Shown: in pieces, positions 34,498 to 42,556 of the stretch
Layout of the letters: each line of letters starts with the position of its first letter
How positions within the stretch are numbered: the stretch's first letter is position 1
The notes under the pieces: generated by a model
The model's input: the letters and a program-made list of their open reading frames with translations, nothing else
The model's database searches: none
What the model was told of the DNA's origin: nothing
Program-made: the position numbers and the translations under genes
Source: Bacilli bacterium
Lineage (GTDB): Bacteria; Bacillota_I; Bacilli_A; RF39; UBA660
Reading direction: 5' to 3'
DNA: 50,074 nucleotides
Assembly: GCA_028693275.1 (NCBI GenBank)
Contig: JAQUVS010000001.1
Location: forward strand, 79,132 to 129,205

Positions 34498-36150
34498 ATG
34501 AACGAATTATTAAAAGTAAATGTAATGGGTAAAGACAAGGAAATAATTAAAGGTATTACTTTACTTGAATTAAGTAAAGAATATAAAGAAGATTTTAAAT
34601 TTGAGATTATATTAGCAAAAGTAGATGGAATATATAAAGAATTAAATGAATCTATTACTAAAGAGTCAAAAATAGAATTTTTAGATTTAACTGAAAGAGG
34701 AGCTAGTAGAGTTTATTTAAATGGATTGATATATTTAACTATTTATTCATATAAGGAAATATATGGTAGTGATGCTAATATAAAAGTAAATCATTCAATT
34801 GATAAAGGTTTATATATTAATACAGATAGAAAAATTACTAAAAGTGATATAGAAAAGTTGTCTCAAAAAATGTTAGAAGTAGTTGAAAAATCTTTAGATA
34901 TAAATAAATTAACAGTTTCAAGAATAGATGTTTTAAATTATTTTGAGAGCATAAATGATTTACCAAAAGCAGGAATAATAAAATATAATACAAATACACA
35001 TATTACTTTATATAAACTAGGTAATATGTATAATTATTTTTATTCATTAATGCCTATTAATACGAATTGTTTATCTCATTTTAAACTTCATTTTCTAGAA
35101 GAAAATGGTTTTGTTTTATGTTTTCCAACAATTTATATTCATGGAGAAATAAAAGAGTATGAGCATAGACCAAATGTATTTAACTTGTTTAAAGAGTCTA
35201 GAAATTGGGCTAAATTGATGAAATTAGAAAATGTAGTTGATCTGAATAAGAGGGTTTCAGAGGGAACAATAGAAGAGTTAATAAGAATAGATGAAATTGT
35301 ACAAAGTAGTAAATTAATGAAGTTAGCTGAAAATATAGCTATAAAGAAAGATAAAGTAAAAATAGTTTTAATGGCTGGACCTTCTAGTTCTGGGAAAACT
35401 ACTACATGTAATAAATTATCTTTATATTTGAAAAGTTATGGAGTTAATCCAATTTCCATTTCTATGGATGATTTCTTTGTTGATAAAGGTGAAACTCCAT
35501 TAGATAGTGAAGGTAATCCTGATTTTGAAAGATTGGAAGCAGTAGACTTAAAATTATTTGATGAAACTATTTCTAAACTTTTGAAAAAAGAGGAAGTAAT
35601 GACACCAGTATTTGATTTCTTACATGGAAAAAAAGAATATAAAAAGAAAATAAAAATGCAAGAAGGAGATATTTTACTAATAGAAGGTATACATGCTTTG
35701 AATCCGAAAGTTTTATCTAATATATCAAAAGAAAATAAAATATTAGTTTATTTATCAGCTTTGACTGAACTTAATATCGATAATCATACTAGAGTTTCAA
35801 CTACTGATAATAGATTATTAAGAAGAATAGTTAGAGATAATAGAACAAGAGGTTATGGAGTTGATAAGACGTTAGAAGCTTGGGCAAAGGTTAGAGAGGG
35901 TGAAGAAAAATATATATTCCCTTATCAAGATGTTGCTGATTACACTTATAATACAGCTTTAATTTATGAGTTAGGAGTTTTAAAGACTTTTGTTGAACCT
36001 TTATTGTATTCGGTTCCATTATCTTCTCCATATTATAATGAAGCAAAAAGATTAATAAATTTCTTAAGGGTTTTCTTACCTATATCATCAGAAACAATTC
36101 CTGATGATTCAATATTAAGAGAATTTATTGGGGGAAGTTATTTTAAATAA
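34498..36150 (+). CDS. TGS-domain nucleoside (uridine-type) kinase
   Basis: A 550-residue fusion. The N-terminal ~65 residues look like a TGS/ubiquitin-like domain, as in ThrRS. A ThrRS second-additional-domain-like segment follows, including HFKLHFLEENGFVLCFPTIY near 197. The C-terminal half is a P-loop kinase of the phosphoribulokinase/uridine kinase family: VLMAGPSSSGKTTTCNKL near 290-307 (Walker A), ISISMDDFFVD near 320, and ILLIEGIHALNP near 391. Proteins of this architecture are common in Clostridia and Mollicute relatives and are annotated as nucleoside kinases; the substrate is not proven. The gene precedes gap by 17 bases. Confidence 0.85.
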   Translation: MNELLKVNVMGKDKEIIKGITLLELSKEYKEDFKFEIILAKVDGIYKELNESITKESKIEFLDLTERGASRVYLNGLIYLTIYSYKEIYGSDANIKVNHSIDKGLYINTDRKITKSDIEKLSQKMLEVVEKSLDINKLTVSRIDVLNYFESINDLPKAGIIKYNTNTHITLYKLGNMYNYFYSLMPINTNCLSHFKLHFLEENGFVLCFPTIYIHGEIKEYEHRPNVFNLFKESRNWAKLMKLENVVDLNKRVSEGTIEELIRIDEIVQSSKLMKLAENIAIKKDKVKIVLMAGPSSSGKTTTCNKLSLYLKSYGVNPISISMDDFFVDKGETPLDSEGNPDFERLEAVDLKLFDETISKLLKKEEVMTPVFDFLHGKKEYKKKIKMQEGDILLIEGIHALNPKVLSNISKENKILVYLSALTELNIDNHTRVSTTDNRLLRRIVRDNRTRGYGVDKTLEAWAKVREGEEKYIFPYQDVADYTYNTALIYELGVLKTFVEPLLYSVPLSSPYYNEAKRLINFLRVFLPISSETIPDDSILREFIGGSYFK

Positions 36151-36167
36151 AGAAAGAAGGAAATAAA

Positions 36168-37172
36168 ATGATAAAAGTAGCAATTAATGGTTTTGGTAGA
36201 ATTGGTCGTTTAGCGTTTAGATTAATGGAAGAAGATCCATCTTATGAAATCGTGGCAATTAATGATTTAACTGATGCAGAACAGTTAGCATATTTATTAA
36301 AATATGATACTAATCATCGTAATTATAGAGTTAATGATATAACTAATACAGAAGATAGTATTGTAATTGGGGATAGAAAAATTAGAATTTATTCTGAAAA
36401 AGATGCAAACAATTTACCTTGGGGTGAATTAAATGTAGATGTTGTTTTAGAATGTACTGGTGCTTTTACAGATAAAGAAAAAGCAATGGCTCATATAAAT
36501 GCAGGAGCTAAGAAAGTAATAATTTCGGCTCCAGCTAAAGGAGACTTAAAAACAATTGTTTATAATGTTAATCATCATACACTTGATGGTAGTGAACAAA
36601 TTATTTCAGCTGCAAGCTGTACTACAAATTGTTTAGCTCCTGTTTTAAACGTATTAGATTATTATTTTAAAATAGAAAAAGGGTATATGACAACTGTTCA
36701 TGCTTATACTAATGACCAAGCTACACTTGATATACCTCATAAAAAAGGTATTAAAGCTAGAAGAGGTAGAGCAGCAGCAGCAAATATAATTCCAGCTTCT
36801 ACAGGGGCAGCAAGTGCAATTGGTCTTGTTCTTCCAAACTTAAAAGGAAAATTAGATGGTGGAGCACTTAGAGTTCCAGTTCCAACAGGATCAGTTATTG
36901 ATTTAACGTTAGAACTTCAAAAATCAACAAGTGTTGAAGAAATAAATGCTTGTTTTAAAGCAAATATGAATGAAACTCTTAATTTTACAATGGATCCAAT
37001 AGTATCAAGTGATGTAATTGGTTCAAGTTTTGGAGCAGTAGTTGATGGTTTATCTACTTCAGTATTAGAAGTAAATGGAAAACAGTTAGTTAAAGTAATT
37101 GCTTGGTATGATAACGAAATGAGTTATACAACACAAATGGTTAGAACTGTTAAATATTTAATGAATAAATAA
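36168..37172 (+). CDS. gap: Glyceraldehyde-3-phosphate dehydrogenase (glycolytic)
   Basis: A 334-residue GAPDH of standard length. It has INGFGRIGRLAFR at 6-18 (NAD-binding), the catalytic SCTTNCLAP near 150-158 with the nucleophilic Cys, HAYTNDQ near 178, and SVIDLTLEL near 236. WYDNEMSYTTQMV near the end is also conserved. It makes 1,3-bisphosphoglycerate and NADH in the cytosol. No CggR-type repressor gene precedes it. Ribosome site AAGAAAGAAGGAAAT. A terminator on the stop codon separates it from pgk, which has its own promoter. Confidence 0.97.
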   Translation: MIKVAINGFGRIGRLAFRLMEEDPSYEIVAINDLTDAEQLAYLLKYDTNHRNYRVNDITNTEDSIVIGDRKIRIYSEKDANNLPWGELNVDVVLECTGAFTDKEKAMAHINAGAKKVIISAPAKGDLKTIVYNVNHHTLDGSEQIISAASCTTNCLAPVLNVLDYYFKIEKGYMTTVHAYTNDQATLDIPHKKGIKARRGRAAAANIIPASTGAASAIGLVLPNLKGKLDGGALRVPVPTGSVIDLTLELQKSTSVEEINACFKANMNETLNFTMDPIVSSDVIGSSFGAVVDGLSTSVLEVNGKQLVKVIAWYDNEMSYTTQMVRTVKYLMNK

Positions 37173-37197
37173 ACTACTTAGGTAGTTTATTTTCTTT
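37167..37197 (+). terminator. gap terminator
   Basis: A perfect 11-bp stem, AAATAAACTAC (37167-37177) with GTAGTTTATTT (37182-37192), around a TTAG loop, then TCTTTT. The TAA stop (37170-37172) is in the 5' arm. Readthrough to pgk is possible. Confidence 0.85.
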
Positions 37198-37223
37198 TAC
37201 ATAGTTATTTACTGTGTTATAAT
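37196..37223 (+). promoter_or_regulatory. Promoter for pgk and downstream genes
   Basis: TTTACA (37196-37201), 16 bases ending in TGT, then TATAAT (37218-37223): -35 plus extended -10. Start near 37230. Confidence 0.75.
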
Positions 37224-37253
37224 ATAATTTATAAAGTAAAGAGGATGGTTATT

Positions 37254-38438
37254 ATGAAGAAAACTATTAGAAATTTAGAAATAAGCGGTAAGAAAGTAAT
37301 TATTAGATGTGATTTTAATGTTCCAATAAAAGATGGGAAAATAATAGATGATAATAGGATTAAAATGAGTTTAGAAACTATTAAATACGCTGTTGATAAG
37401 GGAGCTAAAGTCATTTTAATGTCTCATTTAGGAAGAGTTAAAGAAGAAAAGGATCTTAAAAAGAATGATTTATCTTTGGTTGGAAAAAGATTAGCAAATT
37501 TATTAAATAAAAAAATAACTTTTGTTTCTAAAACAAGAGGAACAGAATTAGAACAAGCAATTAATAAAATGATTAATGGTGATGTTCTACTTGTTCAAAA
37601 TACTAGATATGAAGATTTATTTATGGAAAAGGAAAGTAGTAATGATCAAGAATTAAGTAGTTATTGGGCAAGTTTAGGAGATCTATTTGTTAATGATGCT
37701 TTCGGAACTATTCATAGAGCTCATGCATCTAATGTTGGTATTGCTAGTAAGTTACCTAACTGTATAGGATTTCTTGTTGAAAAAGAGTTTAATTCTTTAT
37801 CAATATTAAATAATCCAAGTAAGCCATTTATTTTAATATTAGGTGGTTCTAAAGTTAGTGATAAAATAGGAATCATTGATAACATGATAGAAAAAGTTGA
37901 TAAAATTATAATAGGTGGAGGAATGGCTTTTACATTCTTAAAAGCAAAGGGATTAAATATAGGAACATCAATAGTTGATTTAGATAGTATTGAATATTGT
38001 TCTAATTTAATATCTAAATATCCGGATAAAATTATTCTACCTATAGATTTTAATTTTTCAACAGGAATGGATGAAACTTTACCAAACAGAATAGATAAAA
38101 TAGATAATATATTGGATAATGAAATGGGACTTGATATTGGACCTGAAACAATAAAATTATTTAAAGAAAATTTAGGTAATGCTAAAACAGTTTTATGGAA
38201 TGGCCCTATGGGAGTTTATGAAATAGAAAAATATTCTATTGGAACAAGAAAAATATTAGAATTATTGGTATTGTTAGATATAACTTGTATATTAGGTGGA
38301 GGAGATATTGTAGCAGCCGCTTCAAAATTTAATCTTAAAGACAGTGTTACACATGCTTCTACAGGCGGAGGAGCAACTCTTGAATATTTAGAGGGTAAAA
38401 AATTACCTGGATTAGAAATAATAGGGGATTTAAATTGA
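37254..38438 (+). CDS. pgk: Phosphoglycerate kinase
   Basis: A 394-residue PGK. Conserved segments: VIIRCDFNVPIKDGKI near 15-30, MSHLGRVKE near 61, FVNDAFGTIHRAHAS near 146-160, the hinge FILILGGSKVSDKIG near 192-206, and the nucleotide site TVLWNGPMGVYE near 313, ending GGGDIVAA near 346. It transfers phosphate from 1,3-bisphosphoglycerate to ADP. I chose ATG 37254 (AGAGG at 37240-37244); ATG 37245 is too close to that site. The TGA stop overlaps the TTG start of the next gene. Confidence 0.97.
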   Translation: MKKTIRNLEISGKKVIIRCDFNVPIKDGKIIDDNRIKMSLETIKYAVDKGAKVILMSHLGRVKEEKDLKKNDLSLVGKRLANLLNKKITFVSKTRGTELEQAINKMINGDVLLVQNTRYEDLFMEKESSNDQELSSYWASLGDLFVNDAFGTIHRAHASNVGIASKLPNCIGFLVEKEFNSLSILNNPSKPFILILGGSKVSDKIGIIDNMIEKVDKIIIGGGMAFTFLKAKGLNIGTSIVDLDSIEYCSNLISKYPDKIILPIDFNFSTGMDETLPNRIDKIDNILDNEMGLDIGPETIKLFKENLGNAKTVLWNGPMGVYEIEKYSIGTRKILELLVLLDITCILGGGDIVAAASKFNLKDSVTHASTGGGATLEYLEGKKLPGLEIIGDLN

Positions 38439-38887
38439 GTAATAGAAAAGTATTAGCTATTAATATAGGTGATACTAGTACTAAAAAAACAATTATAGAG
38501 GAAAATTCGTTAGAAGAAATAGTTAATAAATATTCAACTGTTTATATGAAAAATATGCAAGATACTTATACTGATATAAATAAGTTTTTGTTTTTAAAAG
38601 AATATGATAAGATTATCAGTTGCTCTTTTCTTTTTGGTTATAGTGATTCAAAAGATTGTCAAATAGATATATTATGGGAAAAAGATAATGTTAAAAATAA
38701 CGGCCTTACTCTTTCCTATATAACTGACTATGCTTTTAATGAGATACAGTTAGAACTAGTTAAAATCTGTGTAACTAATGATAATAATGAGTTAAAAAGT
38801 CTTGTAATAAACAATAATTATGAGATAATTGATAATAGTGATTCTATGTGTTACTATCTAAAAGAAAATCCAAGGGGTTCAAAATAA
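38435..38887 (+). CDS. Small unknown protein with a possible GNAT-like end
   Basis: A 150-residue protein I cannot place. The start is a TTG that overlaps the pgk stop (TTGA), with GGGGA about 10 bases upstream; no ATG is available near. The C-terminal half (YAFNEIQLELVKICVTNDNN and following) is similar in pattern to the last strand-helix of GNAT acetyltransferases, but the acetyl-CoA loop (QxxGxG/A) is not visible. It could be a degenerate acetyltransferase. There are no membrane segments. It sits inside the pgk-tpiA operon; flippase translation starts 17 bases after the stop. Confidence 0.55.
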   Translation: MSNRKVLAINIGDTSTKKTIIEENSLEEIVNKYSTVYMKNMQDTYTDINKFLFLKEYDKIISCSFLFGYSDSKDCQIDILWEKDNVKNNGLTLSYITDYAFNEIQLELVKICVTNDNNELKSLVINNNYEIIDNSDSMCYYLKENPRGSK

Positions 38888-38904
38888 TATTTCGAGGTGA
38901 GACA

Positions 38905-39909
38905 ATGAAAAATACAAAAAGAAATGGAATAATACTATTACTTGTAACTTTTTTGGTAATGTATTTTCTTTTAAAAGATAGTTTTGGTGATGTAGTTAAG
39001 TTATTATCAAGTGCTAATATTTTATTTATTTTTTTTGCGGTAGGCTCTTTAATTATGAGTATATTATTTGAAACTCTTTGTTTTAAAAGCATAATTAATG
39101 AGTATAAAGATGATTTTTCTTTTAATAAGATACTAAAACTTGTTATTGCAACTAAATTCTTTAATGGAATTACTCCTTTTTCAACAGGTGGTCAACCAAT
39201 GCAAGTTTATATGTTAAAAAAAGATGGTTTAAGAATGAGTAAATCAACTAATATAATTATTCAAAATTTCATACTATATCAAGCTGCTTTAGTTATTTAT
39301 GGAATAATTGCTTTTTTGATCAATTTAAAATTTAAGTTAATAGTTAATGCAATTATTTTGCAAAAGTTAATAGTATTAGGTTTTGTAGTTAATACTTTAG
39401 TAATGGTTGTATTAATAATGGTTAGCTTTGGTGGAAAATTTAATAAAATAATGATAAATAAATTCATTAAAATTCTTCATAAATTACATTTGATAAAAGA
39501 TGAAAATAAACATTTAAATCAATGGGAAAAAAGATGTGAAGATTTTTATGAAGGAAGCTCTGTTCTTTTAAGTAAACCAAAAGTTCTTGTACAAGGAGTT
39601 ATTTTTCAATTTATTTCATTAACTTTTTTATATGCAATTCCTTTTTTAATAATACTTGCTTTTGATATACATACAAATATTTCGATAGTTACTACTATAG
39701 TAGCTGTAGCTTATATTTTAATATTAGGTTCATTTGTTCCTATTCCAGGAGCAAGTGGAGGAATAGAATATGGATTTTTAGAAATATTTGCAGGTTTCTT
39801 AGGTCATGGAATGTTACAAACTGTTTTAATTATTTGGAGATTTATAACATATTATTTCCCAATGATAGTTGGAGGAATTATATTTAATTTTTATAAGGAG
39901 AAAAAATAA
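38905..39909 (+). CDS. Flippase-like integral membrane protein (UPF0104/YbhN, LPG-synthase TM family)
   Basis: A 334-residue protein with about eight membrane helices. It carries family blocks NGITPFSTGGQPMQVYMLKK near 89-108 and FVPIPGASGGIEYGFLEIFA near 274-293. This is the same fold as the flippase half of MprF and AglD-type proteins, which move lipid head groups across the membrane. The ATG at 38905 follows GAGGTGAG; an in-frame ATG at 38848 lies within the preceding gene. It shares one base with the glycosyltransferase gene downstream, which suggests the two act on the same membrane lipid. Confidence 0.82.
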   Translation: MKNTKRNGIILLLVTFLVMYFLLKDSFGDVVKLLSSANILFIFFAVGSLIMSILFETLCFKSIINEYKDDFSFNKILKLVIATKFFNGITPFSTGGQPMQVYMLKKDGLRMSKSTNIIIQNFILYQAALVIYGIIAFLINLKFKLIVNAIILQKLIVLGFVVNTLVMVVLIMVSFGGKFNKIMINKFIKILHKLHLIKDENKHLNQWEKRCEDFYEGSSVLLSKPKVLVQGVIFQFISLTFLYAIPFLIILAFDIHTNISIVTTIVAVAYILILGSFVPIPGASGGIEYGFLEIFAGFLGHGMLQTVLIIWRFITYYFPMIVGGIIFNFYKEKK

Positions 39910-41141
39910 TGAGAATTGGATTATTTAGTGATACATATCCTCCTTTTATAAATGGAGTTTCTACAAGCGTTTTAATGTTGAAAAAAGCTTTAGAAAAACT
40001 TGGTCATACAGTATATGTTGTTACTGTTAACCCTGAAAGTATGAGATATGATTATGATGAAGAAAATAAAGTTTTAAGAATACCGGGTGTTCCTATTGGA
40101 TTATACGATTATAGACTTACAGGTATATATCCGTTAAGAGCCATAAATATAGTTAAAAAATGGAATTTGGATGTTATTCATTCACACACTGAATTTGGTA
40201 TAGGGACTTTTTCTAGATTAATTGGTAAACAATTACATATACCCATAGTTCATACTTATCATACAATGTATGAAGATTATATTCATTATATTACTAAGGG
40301 CTATTTTGATAAATCAAGTAAGAAAATTGTTGAATATTTAACTTTATTCTATTGTGATAAGACAGCTTCAGAATTGGTTGTTCCTACGAAAAAAACATAT
40401 GATTTATTTAAAGAAAAATATAAAATAGAAAAAAATATTAATATTATTCCAACTGGTATAGAAATAGATAGATTTTTCAGAGAAAATATTGATATCGAAT
40501 TATTAAATGAAATGAAAAAGACATTTAAGATTAAGAAAAATGATTTTGTTTCAATATTTGTAGGTAGATTAGCAGAAGAAAAAAATATTGAATTTTTACT
40601 TGATGTACAAAATGATTTGATGAAAAAACATAATGATTTTAAATTCATAATAGTTGGGGATGGTCCTGATTTCAATAAATATAAGGACATTATAAAAAAA
40701 TATGCTTTGGAAGATAGAATAATAATGACTGGTAAAATTGCATGGGAAGAAATTCCATATTATTATCATATGTCTAATGTTTTTTTAACTGCTTCAATGA
40801 GTGAAACACAAGGTTTAACTGTCATAGAAGCTATGGCTAGTGAATTGATTCCAATTTGTATAAATGATGAAAGTTTTAAAACAGTAGTAACAGATGGTAC
40901 TAATGGAAGAATATTTAATAATAAAGAAGAATGTATTAATATTATTATGGATCACTATAATAATATTGATAAGACAAAAATTATGGCAAGACAAGCTAGA
41001 TTAACTAGTGAAAGATACAGTTCTAAAAACTATGCTGAATCTATATTAGATGTATATAATTATGTTATAAATAAAAAAGATAAAAGTAAATTTATTATTA
41101 ATAAGATTATTGATAAAATAAAAGATAGGAATGATGATTAA
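39909..41141 (+). CDS. GT4 glycosyltransferase, likely 1,2-diacylglycerol 3-glucosyltransferase
   Basis: A 410-residue GT-B enzyme. The N terminus MRIGLFSDTYPPFINGVSTS with the later HSHTEFGIGTF (near 94) and VHTYHTMYEDY (near 114) matches the monoglucosyldiacylglycerol synthases of Acholeplasma-type and Gram-positive bacteria. The C-terminal domain has GRLAEEKN near 219-226, and SETQGLTVIEAMASE near 298-312 is the EX7E nucleotide-sugar motif. It should make membrane glucolipid from diacylglycerol and UDP-glucose, at the inner membrane face. It lies between the flippase-like gene and tpiA with 1-base overlaps at both ends. Confidence 0.88.
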   Translation: MRIGLFSDTYPPFINGVSTSVLMLKKALEKLGHTVYVVTVNPESMRYDYDEENKVLRIPGVPIGLYDYRLTGIYPLRAINIVKKWNLDVIHSHTEFGIGTFSRLIGKQLHIPIVHTYHTMYEDYIHYITKGYFDKSSKKIVEYLTLFYCDKTASELVVPTKKTYDLFKEKYKIEKNINIIPTGIEIDRFFRENIDIELLNEMKKTFKIKKNDFVSIFVGRLAEEKNIEFLLDVQNDLMKKHNDFKFIIVGDGPDFNKYKDIIKKYALEDRIIMTGKIAWEEIPYYYHMSNVFLTASMSETQGLTVIEAMASELIPICINDESFKTVVTDGTNGRIFNNKEECINIIMDHYNNIDKTKIMARQARLTSERYSSKNYAESILDVYNYVINKKDKSKFIINKIIDKIKDRNDD

Positions 41142-41869
41142 TGAAAAGTTTAGTGTTAAATCATAAAATGAATTTTAATTATGATGAAGTAAATGAATAT
41201 ATTAAAAATATTAATGATGTAAAATCTAATAAAATTAATTTAGTTATTTGTCCTTCATTTATCTATTTATCATTTTTTAAATATAATAATTATTATTTAG
41301 GTAGTCAAAATGTAGGTATGATGGAAAAAGGAGCTTTAACGGGTGAAATTTCTGCTTTGCAATTAAAAAAAATTGGTGTAAGATATTGTATAGTAGGTCA
41401 TAGCGAAAGAAGAATGCTTTTAAATGAAACGAATGAAATGATTAATAAAAAAATCAATCATTTATTAGATAATAATATTATTCCTATTTTATGTGTAGGA
41501 GAAACATTAGAAGAAAAAAAAGCTAGTTTAACTTTTGATATTATAAAAGAGGAAATAGATAGAGCATTTTCTAATATAAGTAACATAGATAATATAATAA
41601 TTGCTTATGAACCAATATGGGCAATTGGTACTGGTATGGTTCCAACAAACAATGATATATTTATAACAATAAAAGAAATAAAAGATTATATAAATGGTAA
41701 ATATTCAACAAAATTAAAAGTGCTATATGGTGGTTCTGTTAATTCTGAAAATATTAATGTTTTAGAAGATATTAATAATGTTGACGGGTATTTGGTTGGA
41801 GGAGCAAGTCTTGATTTTAAACAAGTTAAGTCTATGATTACTGCGATGGAGGCTAAATATGATTCTTAA
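41141..41869 (+). CDS. tpiA: Triosephosphate isomerase
   Basis: A 242-residue TIM barrel. The start NHKMNF keeps the essential Lys and Asn of the usual GNWKMN, with the first residues changed. The catalytic His is in YCIVGHSERR near 83-92, and the catalytic Glu is in AYEPIWAIGTG near 158-168. The phosphate loop is LYGGSVN near 202. It interconverts dihydroxyacetone phosphate and glyceraldehyde 3-phosphate. In Bacillus tpiA directly follows pgk; here three genes lie between. The last 11 bases overlap a small membrane peptide gene. Confidence 0.95.
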   Translation: MKSLVLNHKMNFNYDEVNEYIKNINDVKSNKINLVICPSFIYLSFFKYNNYYLGSQNVGMMEKGALTGEISALQLKKIGVRYCIVGHSERRMLLNETNEMINKKINHLLDNNIIPILCVGETLEEKKASLTFDIIKEEIDRAFSNISNIDNIIIAYEPIWAIGTGMVPTNNDIFITIKEIKDYINGKYSTKLKVLYGGSVNSENINVLEDINNVDGYLVGGASLDFKQVKSMITAMEAKYDS

Positions 41870-42029
41870 TATTATTGATGATGCTTTAGATCAAATTAAT
41901 AGCATTATAGACACTGTTATAAATTTATTTAATTCTTTAGTTGGTAATTCAGTATCTTCGTTAATGTTATTTATAACAGCAATGTGTTTTCTTGTATTAT
42001 TACTTAATTTATTGGTAGGAAAGAAGTAG
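41859..42029 (+). CDS. 56-residue single-pass membrane peptide
   Basis: A short gene: ATG at 41859, TAG at 42027-42029. It has an excellent ribosome site (GGAGG at 41848-41852, six-base spacer) inside the end of tpiA. The first ~28 residues form an amphipathic helix with acidic positions (IIDDALDQINSIIDTVINLF) and the rest a membrane helix (LMLFITAMCFLVLLLNLLVG) ending in KK. It could be a membrane regulator, a holin-like peptide or a toxin-type peptide. I cannot name it. A terminator is built over its stop codon. The next gene encodes a Spo0A-like regulator. Confidence 0.72.
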   Translation: MILNIIDDALDQINSIIDTVINLFNSLVGNSVSSLMLFITAMCFLVLLLNLLVGKK

Positions 42030-42046
42030 AAATTACTTCTTTTTTT
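42020..42046 (+). terminator. Terminator of the pgk-tpiA-small peptide unit
   Basis: A perfect 9-bp stem, AAAGAAGTA (42020-42028) with TACTTCTTT (42034-42042), then T to 42046. The TAG stop is at the tip of the 5' arm. Confidence 0.85.
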
Positions 42047-42066
42047 ATAGAATAGAAGGAGATAAA

Positions 42067-42540
42067 ATGAAAAAAAGGGTATTGTTAATTGATGATGAGT
42101 TTGGCACGATACAAGAATTTACAAGTGTTTTTATTAAACCACTTAATCACGAATATTTGGAAAGAATAGTAGATGATAATCATTTTTTTAATGAGAGGGA
42201 AGAAATATATTTAAATAAGCTTCTTCATGAAATAGGTATTCCTTCTCACTTGATTGGTTATACATATATAAAAGCAGGAATTAGTTCTATAAGCAAAAAT
42301 CATGATGGAAGTATTAAGATAAAGAAACTATATCATAAAATTTCTGAAAAATTTTCTACTAATAATAGTTGTGTAGAACGGGCAATTAGGCATGCAATAG
42401 AAACATCATGGAGTAGAGGTAATTTGCAATTGATTGATGAATTGTTTGGTTATAGTATTTCAGCTTCAAAAGATAAACCTACTAATATTGAATTTATGAA
42501 AACATTGTCTGATAAGATTAAAGAAAAAGAATACCATTAA
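42067..42540 (+). CDS. Spo0A C-terminal-type DNA-binding protein without a receiver domain
   Basis: A 157-residue protein. From about residue 48 it is a full Spo0A C-terminal domain: LLHEIGIPSHLIGYTYIKAG near 50-69, KLYHKISEKFSTN near 87-99, the recognition region CVERAIRHAIETSWSRGN near 102-119, and LFGYSIS followed by DKPTNIEFM near 137-145. Spo0A binds 0A boxes and is normally activated by phosphorylation of an N-terminal receiver of about 120 residues. Here that receiver is gone; only MKKRVLLIDDEFG resembles its first strand and acidic pair. Ribosome site AGAAGGAGA. No convincing promoter lies in the 20-base gap after the upstream terminator. Confidence 0.87.
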   Translation: MKKRVLLIDDEFGTIQEFTSVFIKPLNHEYLERIVDDNHFFNEREEIYLNKLLHEIGIPSHLIGYTYIKAGISSISKNHDGSIKIKKLYHKISEKFSTNNSCVERAIRHAIETSWSRGNLQLIDELFGYSISASKDKPTNIEFMKTLSDKIKEKEYH

Positions 42541-42556
42541 AACTGGTATTCTTTTT
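42524..42556. terminator. Bidirectional terminator shared by convergent genes
   Basis: A perfect 13-bp stem, AAAAAGAATACCA (42524-42536) with TGGTATTCTTTTT (42544-42556), with a 7-base loop. A run on one side and T run on the other make it work on both strands. The stop codons of both convergent genes overlap in the loop (TTAA). Confidence 0.9.

Noticed and set aside
40349-40690. 113-codon minus-strand frame inside the glycosyltransferase gene
   Set aside because: Shadow of conserved GT4 coding sequence; low-complexity Ser/Phe/Ile composition typical of antisense AT-rich frames.
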